DNA of 64,000 nt from Marinobacterium stanieri (GCF_900155945.1 NZ_FTMN01000010.1:118939-182938), one strand, 5' to 3'; positions 38,878 through 49,069 are shown, numbered from the stretch's first letter. The notes: generated by a model not told the origin, from the letters alone. A program made the numbers and translations.

Positions 38878-39768
38878 ATGCGCCTGGACCCCACCTCTTT
38901 GCGCCTCTTTGTTCGTGTTCTGGAAACCGGCACCATTGCCGCAGCCGCCGATCAGGAGCACATTGCTGCCTCGGCTGTCAGCAAGCGTATCAGCGAACTG
39001 GAGGCCAACCTCAATGCGCAATTGCTGACCCGCACCAACCGCGGTGTCGAAGGCACCCAGGCCGGCAAGGCACTGGCCCAGCTGTCACGCAGTGTGCTGC
39101 ATCAGCTCGATGAAGTGCATGCCCGCATGCATGAATACTCTCAGGGGGTACGCGGTGAGGTGCGAATCGTCGCCAATATCTCGGCCATCACCCAGTTCCT
39201 GCCCAGCCAGTTGAAAGCCTTCCTGGACCAGCATCCGCTGATTCAAATCCAGCTGGAAGAGAAGATCAGCTCCGAGATCATCGAGACGGTCAGCCAGAAC
39301 CAGGCCGACATTGGTATCTTTACCGAAGTGCTGGGCAACACCGAGAACCTGCAGATACATCCCTACCTGTCCGACCGGCTGGTCGTCATCACGGCCAACC
39401 AGCATCCTCTGGCGGACTTCGAGCAACTCTCGTTCGTGGATACGTTGCAGTATGACTATGTGGGCCTGCACACCGGCAGTGCCATCAACAACAAACTGCT
39501 GCACGCGGCCTCCGCTGCGGAAAAGCCGTTCCGCATGCGTATTCAGGTCACCAGCTATGAAGCCTTGTTGCGCATGGTGGAACAGGATCTGGGTATCGGC
39601 ATCATGCCTCAGGATATTGCCCGTCCCTATGTAAACACCCAACGCATCAAGGCCATCGCACTGGATGACCTCTGGGCCAGCCGTAACCTCAAGTTATGCA
39701 CCAGCAACCAGCATCCCATGTCACAGGCCACGCGGCGCCTGCTGGAACACCTGACTTTGAGCGAGTGA
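38878..39768 (+). CDS. LysR-family transcriptional regulator
   Basis: 296 aa. N-terminal winged helix (IAAAADQEHIAASAVSKRISELE) and effector domain (VRIVANISAITQFLPSQLKAFL). It stands just upstream of, and in the same direction as, the CoA-transferase/lyase/TRAP genes, so it is the likely specific regulator of that cluster. ATG start with GGAG. Confidence 0.93.
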   Translation: MRLDPTSLRLFVRVLETGTIAAAADQEHIAASAVSKRISELEANLNAQLLTRTNRGVEGTQAGKALAQLSRSVLHQLDEVHARMHEYSQGVRGEVRIVANISAITQFLPSQLKAFLDQHPLIQIQLEEKISSEIIETVSQNQADIGIFTEVLGNTENLQIHPYLSDRLVVITANQHPLADFEQLSFVDTLQYDYVGLHTGSAINNKLLHAASAAEKPFRMRIQVTSYEALLRMVEQDLGIGIMPQDIARPYVNTQRIKAIALDDLWASRNLKLCTSNQHPMSQATRRLLEHLTLSE

Positions 39769-39847
39769 AGCCAGCCATCGCGAACGGAGATGGCAGCCTC
39801 ACATTTAACCATTTTGTCATTCCCGGGATACAGACCATCATTTTCAC

Positions 39848-39860
39848 ACAACTGTGTTGT
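39848..39860. promoter_or_regulatory. Small dyad upstream of the CoA-transferase gene
   Basis: ACAAC-TGT-GTTGT lies 29 bp before the CoA-transferase ATG in the 120-bp gap after the LysR gene. It is a possible operator; weak by itself. Confidence 0.3.
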
Positions 39861-39888
39861 AGCCATGTGATGTGAAGGTGAAATAACA

Positions 39889-41118
39889 ATGACCGAGGAA
39901 ACCTCCTCCGCCAAGGAACAGGCAGACCAGCCGCTGCCGCTTGAAGGCGTACGTGTGCTTGAACTGGGCTCGCTGATTGCCGGCCCCTATGCCGCCAGTA
40001 TTCTGGCCCAATTCGGTGCTGAAGTGATCAAGGTTGAGCCGCCGGGCACCGGTGACCCCCTGCGCCGCTGGCGCAAGATGCACAAGGACACCTCCCTCTG
40101 GTGGTACTCCCAGAGCCGCAACAAGAAGTCCCTGACGCTGAACCTCAAGGACCCCGATGCCCAGGATGTCATCCACAAGCTGGTGGAAGACTGTGACATC
40201 GTTATCGAGAACTTCCGCCCCGGCACACTGGAAAAATGGAATCTGGGCTGGGAGCAGCTGTCGGCCATCAATCCTTCGCTGATAATGATTCGCGTCTCCG
40301 GCTACGGCCAGGACGGCCCCTATGCATCCCGCCCCGGTTTCGCCGCCATCGCTGAGTCCATCGGTGGCCTGCGCTATCTGGCCGGTTACCCGGATCGCCC
40401 GCCGGTCCGCGCCGGTGTCAGCATCGGCGATACCCTTGCTTCCCTGTACGGTGTAATCGGCGCCATGATGGCGATGCACCACCTCAAGGTGAACGGCGGC
40501 AAGGGCCAGTACGTCGACGTGGCTCTGTACGAAGCCGTGTTTGGCGTAATGGAGAGCCTGATTCCGGAATACGGCATGTTCGGTTTTGTGCGTGAGCGTA
40601 CCGGCGCCAGCATGCCCGGCATCGCCCCCTCCAGTACCTACCGCAGCGCCGATGATCGCTACATCGTCATCGCCGCCAACAGCGACAGCATCTTCAAACG
40701 TCTGATGAACGCCATCGATCGTCCCGATCTGGCTGAAGACCCTGAACTGGCGCATAACGATGGCCGCGCCCGTCGCAGCGATGAACTGGACGAAGCCATC
40801 GAAGCCTGGACCTCCAATCGCAGCCTGAAAGATGCGCTGCAGGTACTGGAAGACGCGGCCGTGCCTTCCAGTGGCATCAACACCGCCGCCGAAATTTTTG
40901 AAGATCCGCATTTCCGTGCCCGTGGCATGATCAGCGAACAGCCACTGCCCGATGGTGAAGAGATCTCCCTGCCGGGCATCGTACCCAAGTTGAGCGCCAC
41001 GCCGGGCACTACGCGCTGGCTGGGCCCGCAGCTGGGCGAGCACAACGACGAGATTCTGTCCGGTCTTGGCTATGACGCCGCTGCCATTCAGGGGCTGAAG
41101 GACAAGGGAGCGCTTTGA
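39889..41118 (+). CDS. Class III (CaiB/BaiF) acyl-CoA transferase
   Basis: 409 aa, full-length family III CoA-transferase. GVRVLELGSLIAGPYAASILAQFGAEVIKVE is the typical N-terminus, and the conserved catalytic Asp follows in the NLKDPDAQDVI..NFRPGTLEKWNLG region. Such enzymes move CoA between carboxylic acids, often from succinyl-CoA; the mammalian relative SUGCT acts on glutarate, 3-hydroxy-3-methylglutarate and itaconate. Its stop overlaps the start of the HMG-CoA-lyase-like gene (TGATG), so the two are co-translated. Substrate is inferred from context. Confidence 0.92.
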   Translation: MTEETSSAKEQADQPLPLEGVRVLELGSLIAGPYAASILAQFGAEVIKVEPPGTGDPLRRWRKMHKDTSLWWYSQSRNKKSLTLNLKDPDAQDVIHKLVEDCDIVIENFRPGTLEKWNLGWEQLSAINPSLIMIRVSGYGQDGPYASRPGFAAIAESIGGLRYLAGYPDRPPVRAGVSIGDTLASLYGVIGAMMAMHHLKVNGGKGQYVDVALYEAVFGVMESLIPEYGMFGFVRERTGASMPGIAPSSTYRSADDRYIVIAANSDSIFKRLMNAIDRPDLAEDPELAHNDGRARRSDELDEAIEAWTSNRSLKDALQVLEDAAVPSSGINTAAEIFEDPHFRARGMISEQPLPDGEEISLPGIVPKLSATPGTTRWLGPQLGEHNDEILSGLGYDAAAIQGLKDKGAL

Positions 41119-42077
41119 TGTTTGCCAACCTTCCGCAACCGATTCTGGTCAATGAGGTGGTGACACGCGACGGTTTCCAGAGTGAACCGGCGTTTGTGCC
41201 TACCGAAACCAAGATCGAACTGGTTAACGCTCTGGCACAGCTGGGCCTGAACAAGATCGAAGTCACGTCCTTCGTGTCGCCACGCGCGGTCCCCAACCTG
41301 CGTGATGCCGAAGACGTGATGCGCGCCATTACCCGCGATACCGACACCACCTACGTGGCGCTGGTGCCCAACGAGAAGGGCTGTGCCCGCGCGCTGGAGC
41401 TGGCCGTCGACGAGATCAATCTGGTGATGTCGGTCAGCGAAAGCCATAACCTGGCCAACATGCGCATGACCTGTGAGCAGTCGCTGGACCAGTTTGCCCG
41501 TATCGCCGACATGAGCGCAGGCACGCCCATGCGCCTGAACGGCTCCCTGGCTACCGCTTTTGGCTGCCCGTTCGAGGGTAATCAGGAACAGGACCGGGTG
41601 CTGCGCTTCGTCGATGCCTACCTGGAGCGCAGCCTGCACAGCATCACCCTGGCCGACACCACCGGTATGGCGGTGCCCAACCAGGTATTCGAGCTGTGCC
41701 AGGCCGTGCGTCAACGCTGGCCCGAGCTGGAAGTCACCCTGCATTTCCATAACACCCGTGGCCTCGGCCTGAGCAACGTGCTGGCATCATTGGCCGCCGG
41801 CATGAATCAGTTCGATGCTTCTCTGGGTGGTCTGGGCGGCTGCCCCTTCGCCCCCGGCGCCACCGGCAATATCTGCACCGAAGACCTGGTCCACATGCTG
41901 GACGAGATGGGCCTGGAAACCGGTGCCGATCTGAATGGACTGCTCCACCAATCCCAACAGCTGGGTGTCATTGTTGATCACGACCTGCCCGGTCAGATCA
42001 GCAAGGCAGGCCCTCGCAGCCTGACCCGCCCGCTCCCTGAATCGGTACAACAGCTGATGCAAAACGGCCGCACCTGA
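41118..42077 (+). CDS. HMG-CoA lyase-like enzyme
   Basis: 319 aa TIM barrel of the HMGL family. It has the metal/catalytic RDG motif (EVVTRDGFQSE), the TSFVSPRAVPNLRDAE segment, ALGCP-like AFGCPFEGN, the DTTGM metal strand, HFHNTRG (His-x-His) and the active-site Cys loop GGLGGCPFAPGATGN. Cleaves 3-hydroxy-3-methylglutaryl-CoA, or a related branched hydroxyacyl-CoA, to acetyl-CoA plus a keto acid. Differences from the human enzyme are N in place of D after HxH, and VVTRDGF for VGPRDGL, so the substrate may differ. ATG start at 41118. Confidence 0.9.
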   Translation: MFANLPQPILVNEVVTRDGFQSEPAFVPTETKIELVNALAQLGLNKIEVTSFVSPRAVPNLRDAEDVMRAITRDTDTTYVALVPNEKGCARALELAVDEINLVMSVSESHNLANMRMTCEQSLDQFARIADMSAGTPMRLNGSLATAFGCPFEGNQEQDRVLRFVDAYLERSLHSITLADTTGMAVPNQVFELCQAVRQRWPELEVTLHFHNTRGLGLSNVLASLAAGMNQFDASLGGLGGCPFAPGATGNICTEDLVHMLDEMGLETGADLNGLLHQSQQLGVIVDHDLPGQISKAGPRSLTRPLPESVQQLMQNGRT

Positions 42078-42117
42078 TCAGGCCAAAACCTATGAAAACT
42101 ATAAACAAGGAATGATC

Positions 42118-43104
42118 ATGAAACTGAAGAATATCCTCTGTTCCGGCATGCTGATGACCGCCCTGACCGCAATGCCTGCGCTGGCGGAAACCACTCTGAA
42201 AGTCACCCTGCAGTTGCCGCTGAAACACCATCTGGGCCAGAACCTGGTGGACTTCAAGAAGGAAGTTGAAAGCGCCAGCAACGGTGACATCAAGATCCAG
42301 ATTTTCCCGGCCGCTCAGCTGTACAAGGACAAGGAAGTGCACCACGCGGTGACTTCTGGCGCCATTGAAATGGGCGTTATGAGCGTAACCCAGCTGGCCG
42401 GTACCATCCCGGCAGTGGATGTTTTCTACGTTCCCTTCATGTTCCCCACCTATGACAAGGTGGTCAAAGCGACTGCACCCGGCAGCGAGCTGCGTACCCT
42501 GCTGGATAACGAAATCATCGAAACCGGCGCTCGCCCGCTGTGGTGGCAGGCATACGGTGGTGTCGCCCTGCTCTCCAAGAACAAACCAATCCAGCTGCCG
42601 GAAGATATGGACGGCATGAAAGTCCGCGTCTTCGGCAAGACCCTGGGTGAATTCGCCAAGTCCGTGAATGCAGCGCCGACCGTAATGGCCGGTTCCGAGC
42701 AGTTCCTGGCGTACCAGCGCGGTACCGTAGATGCGGGCATGACCGGTGTAACCGCCGTAGGTCCGCGTAAGCTGTACCAGGTTATGGACCACCTGACCCT
42801 GACCAACCACGCCAACATCGAGTTCATGACCATCATCAACGAGAAGGTATGGCAGGGGCTGACCGACGGCGAACGCGAGATTCTGCAGAACGCCGCCGTG
42901 AAAGTGGAAAAGCAGCTGCGTGACAAGATCCAGACGCTGGAAGCCGACGCAATTGCCAACGCCAAGAAAGAAATGAACGTGGTCGAGCTGAGCGCCGACG
43001 ACGTGAACAAGTGGCAGCAGGCAACCCAGCCGGTACTGGAAAGCTTCCTGCAGAACGCCGGACCGCTGGGCAAGCAGGTCGTTGACGCCGCTCGCGCGCT
43101 CTAA
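42118..43104 (+). CDS. TRAP transporter substrate-binding protein (DctP type)
   Basis: 328 aa from ATG 42118, with AAGGA 6 nt upstream; an ATG 6 nt earlier would leave no room for it. Signal peptide to ALA|ET. The mature protein has the DctP fold with the conserved Arg that salt-bridges a substrate carboxylate in MDGMKVRVFG. Delivers an organic acid to the DctQ/M membrane pair downstream. High-affinity uptake for the enzymes upstream is likely. Confidence 0.93.
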   Translation: MKLKNILCSGMLMTALTAMPALAETTLKVTLQLPLKHHLGQNLVDFKKEVESASNGDIKIQIFPAAQLYKDKEVHHAVTSGAIEMGVMSVTQLAGTIPAVDVFYVPFMFPTYDKVVKATAPGSELRTLLDNEIIETGARPLWWQAYGGVALLSKNKPIQLPEDMDGMKVRVFGKTLGEFAKSVNAAPTVMAGSEQFLAYQRGTVDAGMTGVTAVGPRKLYQVMDHLTLTNHANIEFMTIINEKVWQGLTDGEREILQNAAVKVEKQLRDKIQTLEADAIANAKKEMNVVELSADDVNKWQQATQPVLESFLQNAGPLGKQVVDAARAL

Positions 43105-43130
43105 CGGCTACCCGGCCTCTCGCTTTTCCT

Positions 43131-43164
43131 AACGGACCCCCTGTTTCAGGGGCGTCCGTTTTGT
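43131..43164 (+). terminator. Attenuating hairpin between DctP and DctQ genes
   Basis: AACGGACCCCCT / AGGGGCGTCCGTT with TTTTGT after it, inside the TRAP operon. It probably allows more binding protein than membrane subunits to be made, or protects the upstream mRNA end. Confidence 0.65.
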
Positions 43165-43189
43165 ACGTTATCAGCCGTCGGAAATACCC

Positions 43190-43753
43190 ATGTCAGATGT
43201 GAACGCCTCTTCAAATGACAAGCAGGCCTGGCGTGCCTCTCACCCCTCGCGCTGGGTGAGGTTCAATCACGCCCTGGTTACCCTGTGCGGACGCCTTGCC
43301 TCGGCACTGTTCGTCACCATTACGGTGATGATCACCTACGAGGTCATCGCCCGTTATGTTTTTCTCTCCCCCACCATTTGGGTGGAAGACCTGTCGCTGC
43401 TGTGCCAGATCTGGGCATCCTGCTTGGGCGCCAGCTGGCTGCTACAGCATCAGGCCCTGATCCGCATCGATATGCTGATCAACCACTTTGGCCCGCGCCT
43501 GAGGGTTGCAGCCGAGATCTGGTCACTGCTGGTGATTGCGCTGTTCTCGGCCTGGGTCACCTGGTATGGCAGTGAGCTGGTGATTGAGTCCATCGCCATG
43601 AACTCGGCCTCGGCCACCATGCTGGGGCTGCCGATGTGGATCACCAAAAGTGCCATTCCGGTCGGATTTGGTCTGTTGTTCATTCAGTGTCTGACGGAAG
43701 CGGCACTGGTTCTGACCGGTCACCTGCAGGCAGCAGAAGAGGTGAATATCTGA
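43190..43753 (+). CDS. TRAP transporter small permease (DctQ type)
   Basis: 187 aa with four predicted transmembrane helices and the family's WVEDLSLLCQIWASCLGASW motif in the second to third helix region. Small membrane subunit of the TRAP transporter. Its stop overlaps the DctM start (TGATG). Confidence 0.93.
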   Translation: MSDVNASSNDKQAWRASHPSRWVRFNHALVTLCGRLASALFVTITVMITYEVIARYVFLSPTIWVEDLSLLCQIWASCLGASWLLQHQALIRIDMLINHFGPRLRVAAEIWSLLVIALFSAWVTWYGSELVIESIAMNSASATMLGLPMWITKSAIPVGFGLLFIQCLTEAALVLTGHLQAAEEVNI

Positions 43754-45024
43754 TGACGGTTGCACTGATTATTTTTGCCCTGCTGATGCTGTTGCTGTCC
43801 GGCGTTCCGGTCGGCTTCGTATTGGGTGGCATGGGCCTGGCCATGTTGCTGCTGGCGGATATCTCTCCGCTGATGGTGCCCATGGCGCTGTACTCGTCGT
43901 TCGACAGTTTCATTCTGCTGTCGGTACCGCTGTTCCTGTTGATGTCCAACATCCTGCTCAAGGGCGGTGTTGGCAAGGATCTGTTCAATGCGGTGCAAAC
44001 CTGGGTGGGCCACTGGCCCGGCGGCCTGGGCATTGCCACCATCTCCTCCTGCACCATCTTCTCGGCCATCTCCGGCTCTTCCGTCGCCACGGCAGCCACC
44101 ATCGGCAGCGTGGCCATCAAGGAGATGACCGACCGCGGCTATCACCGCCCCTTTGTACTGGGCCTGATTGCGGCCGGTGGTACCCTGGGTATTCTGATTC
44201 CGCCGTCAATTCCGATGATCGTCTACGGTGTTATCACCGAAGAGTCGATTGTGGACCTGTTCCTGGCCGGTGTAGTACCGGGCCTGATCATGGCCGGCAG
44301 CTTTATCGGCTTCAGCTTCCTTTATGCCATCTTTGGCAAGGCCTGCACGCCGGTGCCCAAGGCATCCTGGAGTGAGCGCCGCACGGCCACTCTGCGCGCC
44401 CTGCCTACATTGCTGCTGGCCACGGTCATTATCGGTGGTATCTATGCGGGTATCTTCACGCCGACCGAATCGGCGGCCATTGGTGTGGCGGTGTCGCTGG
44501 TCATTGTGTTGGCGCTGAAGACCTTCACCTGGGATGGCTTCAAGGTCGCTTGCATGGACACCATGAAGACGTCGATCACCATCTTCCTGATCATGGCCGG
44601 TGCCAAGGTGTTCGGTAAGGCAATCACGCTGTACCAGATCCCGCAGGAGATCTCGATGTTCGTCAGCATGCACATCGGTGAAGCCGGTCTGTTCATTCTG
44701 GCGGTCTGCCTGGTATTGCTGGTGATGGGCTTCTTCCTGGAATCGATCTCCATGTTGCTGATCATGATGCCGGTGCTCTACCCGTCACTGGCACCGCTGG
44801 GAATCGACCCGATCTGGTTCGGCATCATCTTCGTGATCATGATCGAGTGCGCCTTGATTACACCACCGGTGGGGCTCAATCTATTCGTGATACAAGCCGT
44901 GGCCGGGGGGCAGGTAATGGATGTGGTACGCGGCGTCTGGCCGTTTATTCTGCTGATGTTTGCCTGCTTGCTGCTGGTGTTCTTCTTCCCCAAAATCGCG
45001 CTCTATCTACCCTTTTACATGTAA
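43753..45024 (+). CDS. TRAP transporter large permease (DctM type)
   Basis: 423 aa from ATG 43753 overlapping the DctQ stop by 1 nt; the open frame extends upstream but that part is out-of-frame DctQ sequence. About 12 transmembrane helices; characteristic GVPVGFVLGG, SSVATAATIGSVAIKEM and GGTLGILIPPSIPMIVYG segments. Uses the sodium gradient to import the bound solute. Followed by a terminator at 45030. Confidence 0.95.
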   Translation: MTVALIIFALLMLLLSGVPVGFVLGGMGLAMLLLADISPLMVPMALYSSFDSFILLSVPLFLLMSNILLKGGVGKDLFNAVQTWVGHWPGGLGIATISSCTIFSAISGSSVATAATIGSVAIKEMTDRGYHRPFVLGLIAAGGTLGILIPPSIPMIVYGVITEESIVDLFLAGVVPGLIMAGSFIGFSFLYAIFGKACTPVPKASWSERRTATLRALPTLLLATVIIGGIYAGIFTPTESAAIGVAVSLVIVLALKTFTWDGFKVACMDTMKTSITIFLIMAGAKVFGKAITLYQIPQEISMFVSMHIGEAGLFILAVCLVLLVMGFFLESISMLLIMMPVLYPSLAPLGIDPIWFGIIFVIMIECALITPPVGLNLFVIQAVAGGQVMDVVRGVWPFILLMFACLLLVFFFPKIALYLPFYM

Positions 45025-45029
45025 ACACC

Positions 45030-45054
45030 ACGGGGCCATCTGGCCCCGTTTTTG
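45030..45054 (+). terminator. Terminator of the TRAP operon
   Basis: CGGGGCCA-TC-TGGCCCCG stem followed by TTTTTG, directly after the DctM stop. Confidence 0.9.
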
Positions 45055-45169
45055 TATCCACACGCACTGGGCTACGCAGGCCATCGATCCGACTCAGGAA
45101 CTCGTTTGACCTTCAGCAGCCAAAGTATGAAGATCGATTACCCCCACCCCAAGGTTCAAGGAGTACCTC

Positions 45170-45526
45170 ATGAGCGAGACACCCGCCGTTCAGCAGCCCG
45201 AAAGCGGCGCCAACAATGCCAAGATTGTCTACATCCTCTATCTGGTCGCATTGGTATCCGGTATTACCGGCATCATCGGTGTTGTCATGGCTTACATATA
45301 CAAAAACGACGCCGCGGACTGGGTACAGGACCATTATCGCTGGCAGATCCGTACCTTCTGGATCGGACTGGGGGTGAGTTTAATCGGCTCCATCCTGGCC
45401 TTTATCGGTATAGGTTTCATTATTCTGTTCCTGTTGGCTATCTGGATGATCATCCGCTGTGTCAAAGGCTTGCAGGCGCTGGATAAGGGACAACCCTTGG
45501 CTGACTCGGGCAGCTGGTTGTTTTAA
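45170..45526 (+). CDS. Small membrane protein (DUF4870/Tic20-like)
   Basis: 118 aa with three hydrophobic helices (about 18-43, 61-82 and 84-97). The GITGIIGVVMAYIYKNDA and DHYRWQIRTFWIG segments are typical of small proteobacterial membrane proteins of the DUF4870 type. No known function. Good AAGGAG site, ATG start. Confidence 0.75.
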   Translation: MSETPAVQQPESGANNAKIVYILYLVALVSGITGIIGVVMAYIYKNDAADWVQDHYRWQIRTFWIGLGVSLIGSILAFIGIGFIILFLLAIWMIIRCVKGLQALDKGQPLADSGSWLF

Positions 45527-45568
45527 AATTACTCCAGCCCCCGCTTTCTGTTTACTGCATGTGCAAAG

Positions 45569-45590
45569 GGCTGCCCAAGGCAGCCTTAGC
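45569..45590 (+). terminator. Weak hairpin after the small membrane protein
   Basis: GGCTGCC-CAA-GGCAGCC without a clear T-run. The rest of the 285-bp gap before glcB (45527-45811) is A/T-rich and probably holds the glcB promoter, which I cannot place with confidence. Confidence 0.4.
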
Positions 45591-45811
45591 TTGTAAAAAA
45601 ACAACCTAAAATTCGCGAAAAACTGTCAACAACACGCCATTTGACGCGAAAACAACACTAACGCACCATTTCTTCATACTTTAGCCGCATAGGCGGGACA
45701 GGCGCATAAAAATGCGCTATTTTCGCAATGCACAACTCCTTGATGGATAGAATTCCTGTTCTGTTCCTGGTTGTTTGGAGCAGAAAGAGCATAAAAAATT
45801 GAGGCAAGAAG

Positions 45812-47986
45812 ATGAGCCAACGGGTACAGGTCGGTGGCCTGCAGGTCGCCAAAGAGCTTTACGATTTCATTAACAACGAAGCACTGCCGGGCACCGGCGT
45901 CGATGTGGAGCAGTTCTGGAACCGCTTCGACAGCATCGTGCACGACCTCGCACCGCGTAACCGTGAACTGCTGGCCAAACGTGATGACATTCAGGCGCAG
46001 ATCGATGCCTGGCACCGCGATAATCGCGACAGCTTCAACTTCGACAACTACAAGTCGTTCCTGCAGGAGATCGGTTACCTGCTGCCGGAAGGCGAAGATT
46101 TCACCGCCACTACCGAAAACGTAGACCCTGAAATGGCCACCATGGCCGGTCCGCAGCTGGTAGTACCGGTGATGAACGCCCGTTACGCGCTGAACGCCGC
46201 CAACGCCCGCTGGGGCAGCCTGTACGACGCGCTTTACGGCACCGACGCCATCTCCGAAGAGAACGGCGCCGAAAAAGGCAAGGGCTATAACCCGGCCCGT
46301 GGCGCCAAGGTCATCGCCTTTGGCCGCGACTTCCTCGACGAAAGTGCTCCCCTGGCTGGCGCATCCCACAAGGACTCTGCCGGTTACAGCATCCAGAACG
46401 GTCAGCTGTGCGTCGCCCTGCGTGACGGTGGCGAAACCGGCCTGGCCGACGCCGCCCAGCTCGCGGGCTACACCGGTAGTGCCAGCAACCCCACCGCCAT
46501 TCTGCTGAAGCACAACGGTCTGCATTTCGAGATCCAGATCGACCGTGACAGCCAGATCGGCAAGTCCGATGCCGCCGGCGTCAAAGACATCCTGATGGAA
46601 GCGGCGCTGACCACCATCATGGACTGCGAAGACTCCGTTGCCGCCGTGGATGCCGAAGACAAGGTACTGGCCTACAGCAACTGGCTGGGCCTGATGAAAG
46701 GCACCCTGACCGAAGAGATCGCCAAGGGCGACCAGACCTTCACCCGCAGCATGAACCCGGACCGCGAATACACCGCACCGAACGGCGACAGCCTGACCCT
46801 GAAGGGCCGCAGCCTGATGTTCGTGCGTAACGTGGGTCACCTGATGACCAACCCGGCCATCATCGACAGCGAAGGTAACGAAATCCCGGAAGGCATCATG
46901 GATGGTGTCGTCACCACCCTGATCTCGCTGCATGATCTTCAGGGCAACGGCAAATTCCGTAACGCCACCACCGGCTCCATCTACATTGTGAAGCCGAAGA
47001 TGCACGGCCCGGAAGAAGTCGCCTTCGCCGACCAGCTGTTCGCACGTGTCGAAGATGCACTGGGCCTGCCGCGCCACACCATGAAAATGGGCATCATGGA
47101 TGAAGAGCGTCGCACCACCGTTAACCTGAAGGAATGTATCCGTGCCGCCAAGGAGCGCGTGGTTTTCATCAACACCGGCTTCCTCGACCGTACCGGTGAC
47201 GAGATCCACTCCTCCATGGAAGCGGGCCCGATGATCCGCAAGGGCGAGATGAAAGGCGCCGCCTGGATCAAGGCCTACGAAGACTGGAACGTGGATATCG
47301 GCCTGGCCTGTGGCCTGAGCGGCCGTGCCCAGATCGGTAAGGGCATGTGGGCCATGCCGGACCTGATGGCCAATATGCTGGAACAGAAGATCGGTCACCC
47401 GCTGTCCGGCGCCAACACTGCCTGGGTTCCGTCACCGACCGCTGCTGCCCTGCACGCGCTGCACTACCACAAGGTGGATGTATTCGCCCGTCAGCAGGAG
47501 CTGAAGAGCCGTGGTCGCGCCAGCCTGGACGACATCCTGACCGTTCCGGTTGCACAGAACCCGAACTGGAGCGCTGAAGAGATCCAGCAGGAACTCGATA
47601 ACAACGCCCAGGGTATCCTTGGCTACGTGGTACGCTGGGTCGACCAGGGCGTAGGCTGCTCCAAGGTACCGGACATCAACGATGTAGGCCTGATGGAAGA
47701 CCGCGCGACCCTGCGTATCTCCAGCCAGCACATCGCCAACTGGCTGCACCACGGCATCTGCTCTGAAGAGCAGGTGATGGAAACTCTGCAGCGCATGGCT
47801 GCGGTCGTGGACCGTCAGAACGCTGACGACCCGACCTACCAGCCGATGGCACCCAACTTCGATGACAGCATCGCCTTCCAGGCGGCCTGCGAACTGGTCA
47901 TCAAGGGCTGCGAGCAGCCGAGCGGCTACACCGAGCCGGTCCTGCACCGTCGCCGTCTGGAGCTGAAGGCTAAACAGGCCGGTTAA
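45812..47986 (+). CDS. glcB: Malate synthase G
   Basis: 724 aa, the long G isoform. Condenses glyoxylate with acetyl-CoA to malate. Conserved blocks include [19 protein letters not shown], the catalytic Arg strand [35 protein letters not shown] and [14 protein letters not shown] with the catalytic-base Asp region. No isocitrate lyase or glycolate oxidase is in the window, but the hydroxypyruvate/glyoxylate reductase gene follows, so both enzymes act on glyoxylate. ATG start. Confidence 0.98.
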   Translation: MSQRVQVGGLQVAKELYDFINNEALPGTGVDVEQFWNRFDSIVHDLAPRNRELLAKRDDIQAQIDAWHRDNRDSFNFDNYKSFLQEIGYLLPEGEDFTATTENVDPEMATMAGPQLVVPVMNARYALNAANARWGSLYDALYGTDAISEENGAEKGKGYNPARGAKVIAFGRDFLDESAPLAGASHKDSAGYSIQNGQLCVALRDGGETGLADAAQLAGYTGSASNPTAILLKHNGLHFEIQIDRDSQIGKSDAAGVKDILMEAALTTIMDCEDSVAAVDAEDKVLAYSNWLGLMKGTLTEEIAKGDQTFTRSMNPDREYTAPNGDSLTLKGRSLMFVRNVGHLMTNPAIIDSEGNEIPEGIMDGVVTTLISLHDLQGNGKFRNATTGSIYIVKPKMHGPEEVAFADQLFARVEDALGLPRHTMKMGIMDEERRTTVNLKECIRAAKERVVFINTGFLDRTGDEIHSSMEAGPMIRKGEMKGAAWIKAYEDWNVDIGLACGLSGRAQIGKGMWAMPDLMANMLEQKIGHPLSGANTAWVPSPTAAALHALHYHKVDVFARQQELKSRGRASLDDILTVPVAQNPNWSAEEIQQELDNNAQGILGYVVRWVDQGVGCSKVPDINDVGLMEDRATLRISSQHIANWLHHGICSEEQVMETLQRMAAVVDRQNADDPTYQPMAPNFDDSIAFQAACELVIKGCEQPSGYTEPVLHRRRLELKAKQAG

Positions 47987-48139
47987 GACTCCACCCCCCT
48001 GTCCCTGACAGGACATACGGTGGCAGGCTCACAAGGCCTGCTGCCGGCTTCCCTTCTCCCCGCTGTTCACCCTCACGCCCGCTCTGCTAGAGTGGCTGGC
48101 AGACATTTTTCCATTATTCGGGTCTTGCTGGAGTGATAC

Positions 48140-49069
48140 ATGAACCTTCTTCTCTCGGCACAGGGACAGGATGCTCAGGCCTGGCTGCAATGCCTGCAGG
48201 CCAGACTGCCCGATGCCAATATCCGTTTGTGGCAAGCCGACCTGCCGCAACAGTTTCAGGCAGACTATGCCCTGGTGTGGAAACCACCGGCCGAGCTGTT
48301 TGATCAACAGACGCAGCTCAAGGGGATTATCAACCTGGGCGCGGGCGTTGATGCCCTGCTACCGCTGCCCAACCTGCCTGAGAATGTACCCCTGCTTAAA
48401 CTGCGTGATGCCGGTATGGCCCGGTGGATGAACGACTACATCCGTTACGGGGTACTTCACTTCACGCGGGATTTTGACCGCTACCGTCAGCAGCAGCCCA
48501 GGGCGCAGTGGCAGCCCTATGACATCGATCCCGCCAGCGCCTGGCCCATTGCGATTCTGGGTGCCGGCGCTCTGGGTCAGCAGGCCGCTTCTGAGCTGGC
48601 CACGCAAGGCTTCCCCGTGCGTTGCTGGAGTCGCACCCGCAAACAGATCGACGGCGTCGAAAGTTACAGTGGTGAGGCTGGACTGGAGGCTTGCCTGAGT
48701 GGTGCCCGCATTCTGATCAACCTGTTGCCGCATACACCTGCGACACGCCGGCTGATCAACAGCGAGACGCTGTCCCGGCTGGACAAGAGTGCGGCGTTGA
48801 TCAGCTGTGGCCGTGGCGAAATCCTGGATGCCGATGCGGTGCTGGCCGCGCTGGATGAGGGGCAGCTAAGGGGTGCCCTGCTGGACGTGTTTGAGACCGA
48901 GCCCCTGCCGGCAAACTCACCCTTATGGCAGCACCCGGGCGCTATCATCACCCCGCATATAGCAGCGCCGACTCCGGTGGAGGAAGCGGCCACACAGATC
49001 CAGAGCTATATCGAGCAACTGGAAGCAGGCCGGGTCCCGCAGACCGTGGACCCGACGCTGGGATATTAA
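48140..49069 (+). CDS. ghrA: Glyoxylate/hydroxypyruvate reductase A
   Basis: 309 aa D-2-hydroxyacid dehydrogenase. Rossmann motif ILGAGALGQQAA, catalytic Arg in CGRGEILDADAV, Glu in DVFETEPLP, and His in TPHIAAPT. The N-terminal half (..GIINLGAGVDALL) matches GhrA rather than SerA. Reduces glyoxylate to glycolate and hydroxypyruvate to glycerate. It follows glcB, which uses the same metabolite, after 153 bp. Confidence 0.93.
   Translation: MNLLLSAQGQDAQAWLQCLQARLPDANIRLWQADLPQQFQADYALVWKPPAELFDQQTQLKGIINLGAGVDALLPLPNLPENVPLLKLRDAGMARWMNDYIRYGVLHFTRDFDRYRQQQPRAQWQPYDIDPASAWPIAILGAGALGQQAASELATQGFPVRCWSRTRKQIDGVESYSGEAGLEACLSGARILINLLPHTPATRRLINSETLSRLDKSAALISCGRGEILDADAVLAALDEGQLRGALLDVFETEPLPANSPLWQHPGAIITPHIAAPTPVEEAATQIQSYIEQLEAGRVPQTVDPTLGY

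Noticed and set aside
45674..47398. 574-codon open frame opposite glcB
   Set aside because: Antisense shadow of malate synthase G; composition is that of a reverse-complement frame.
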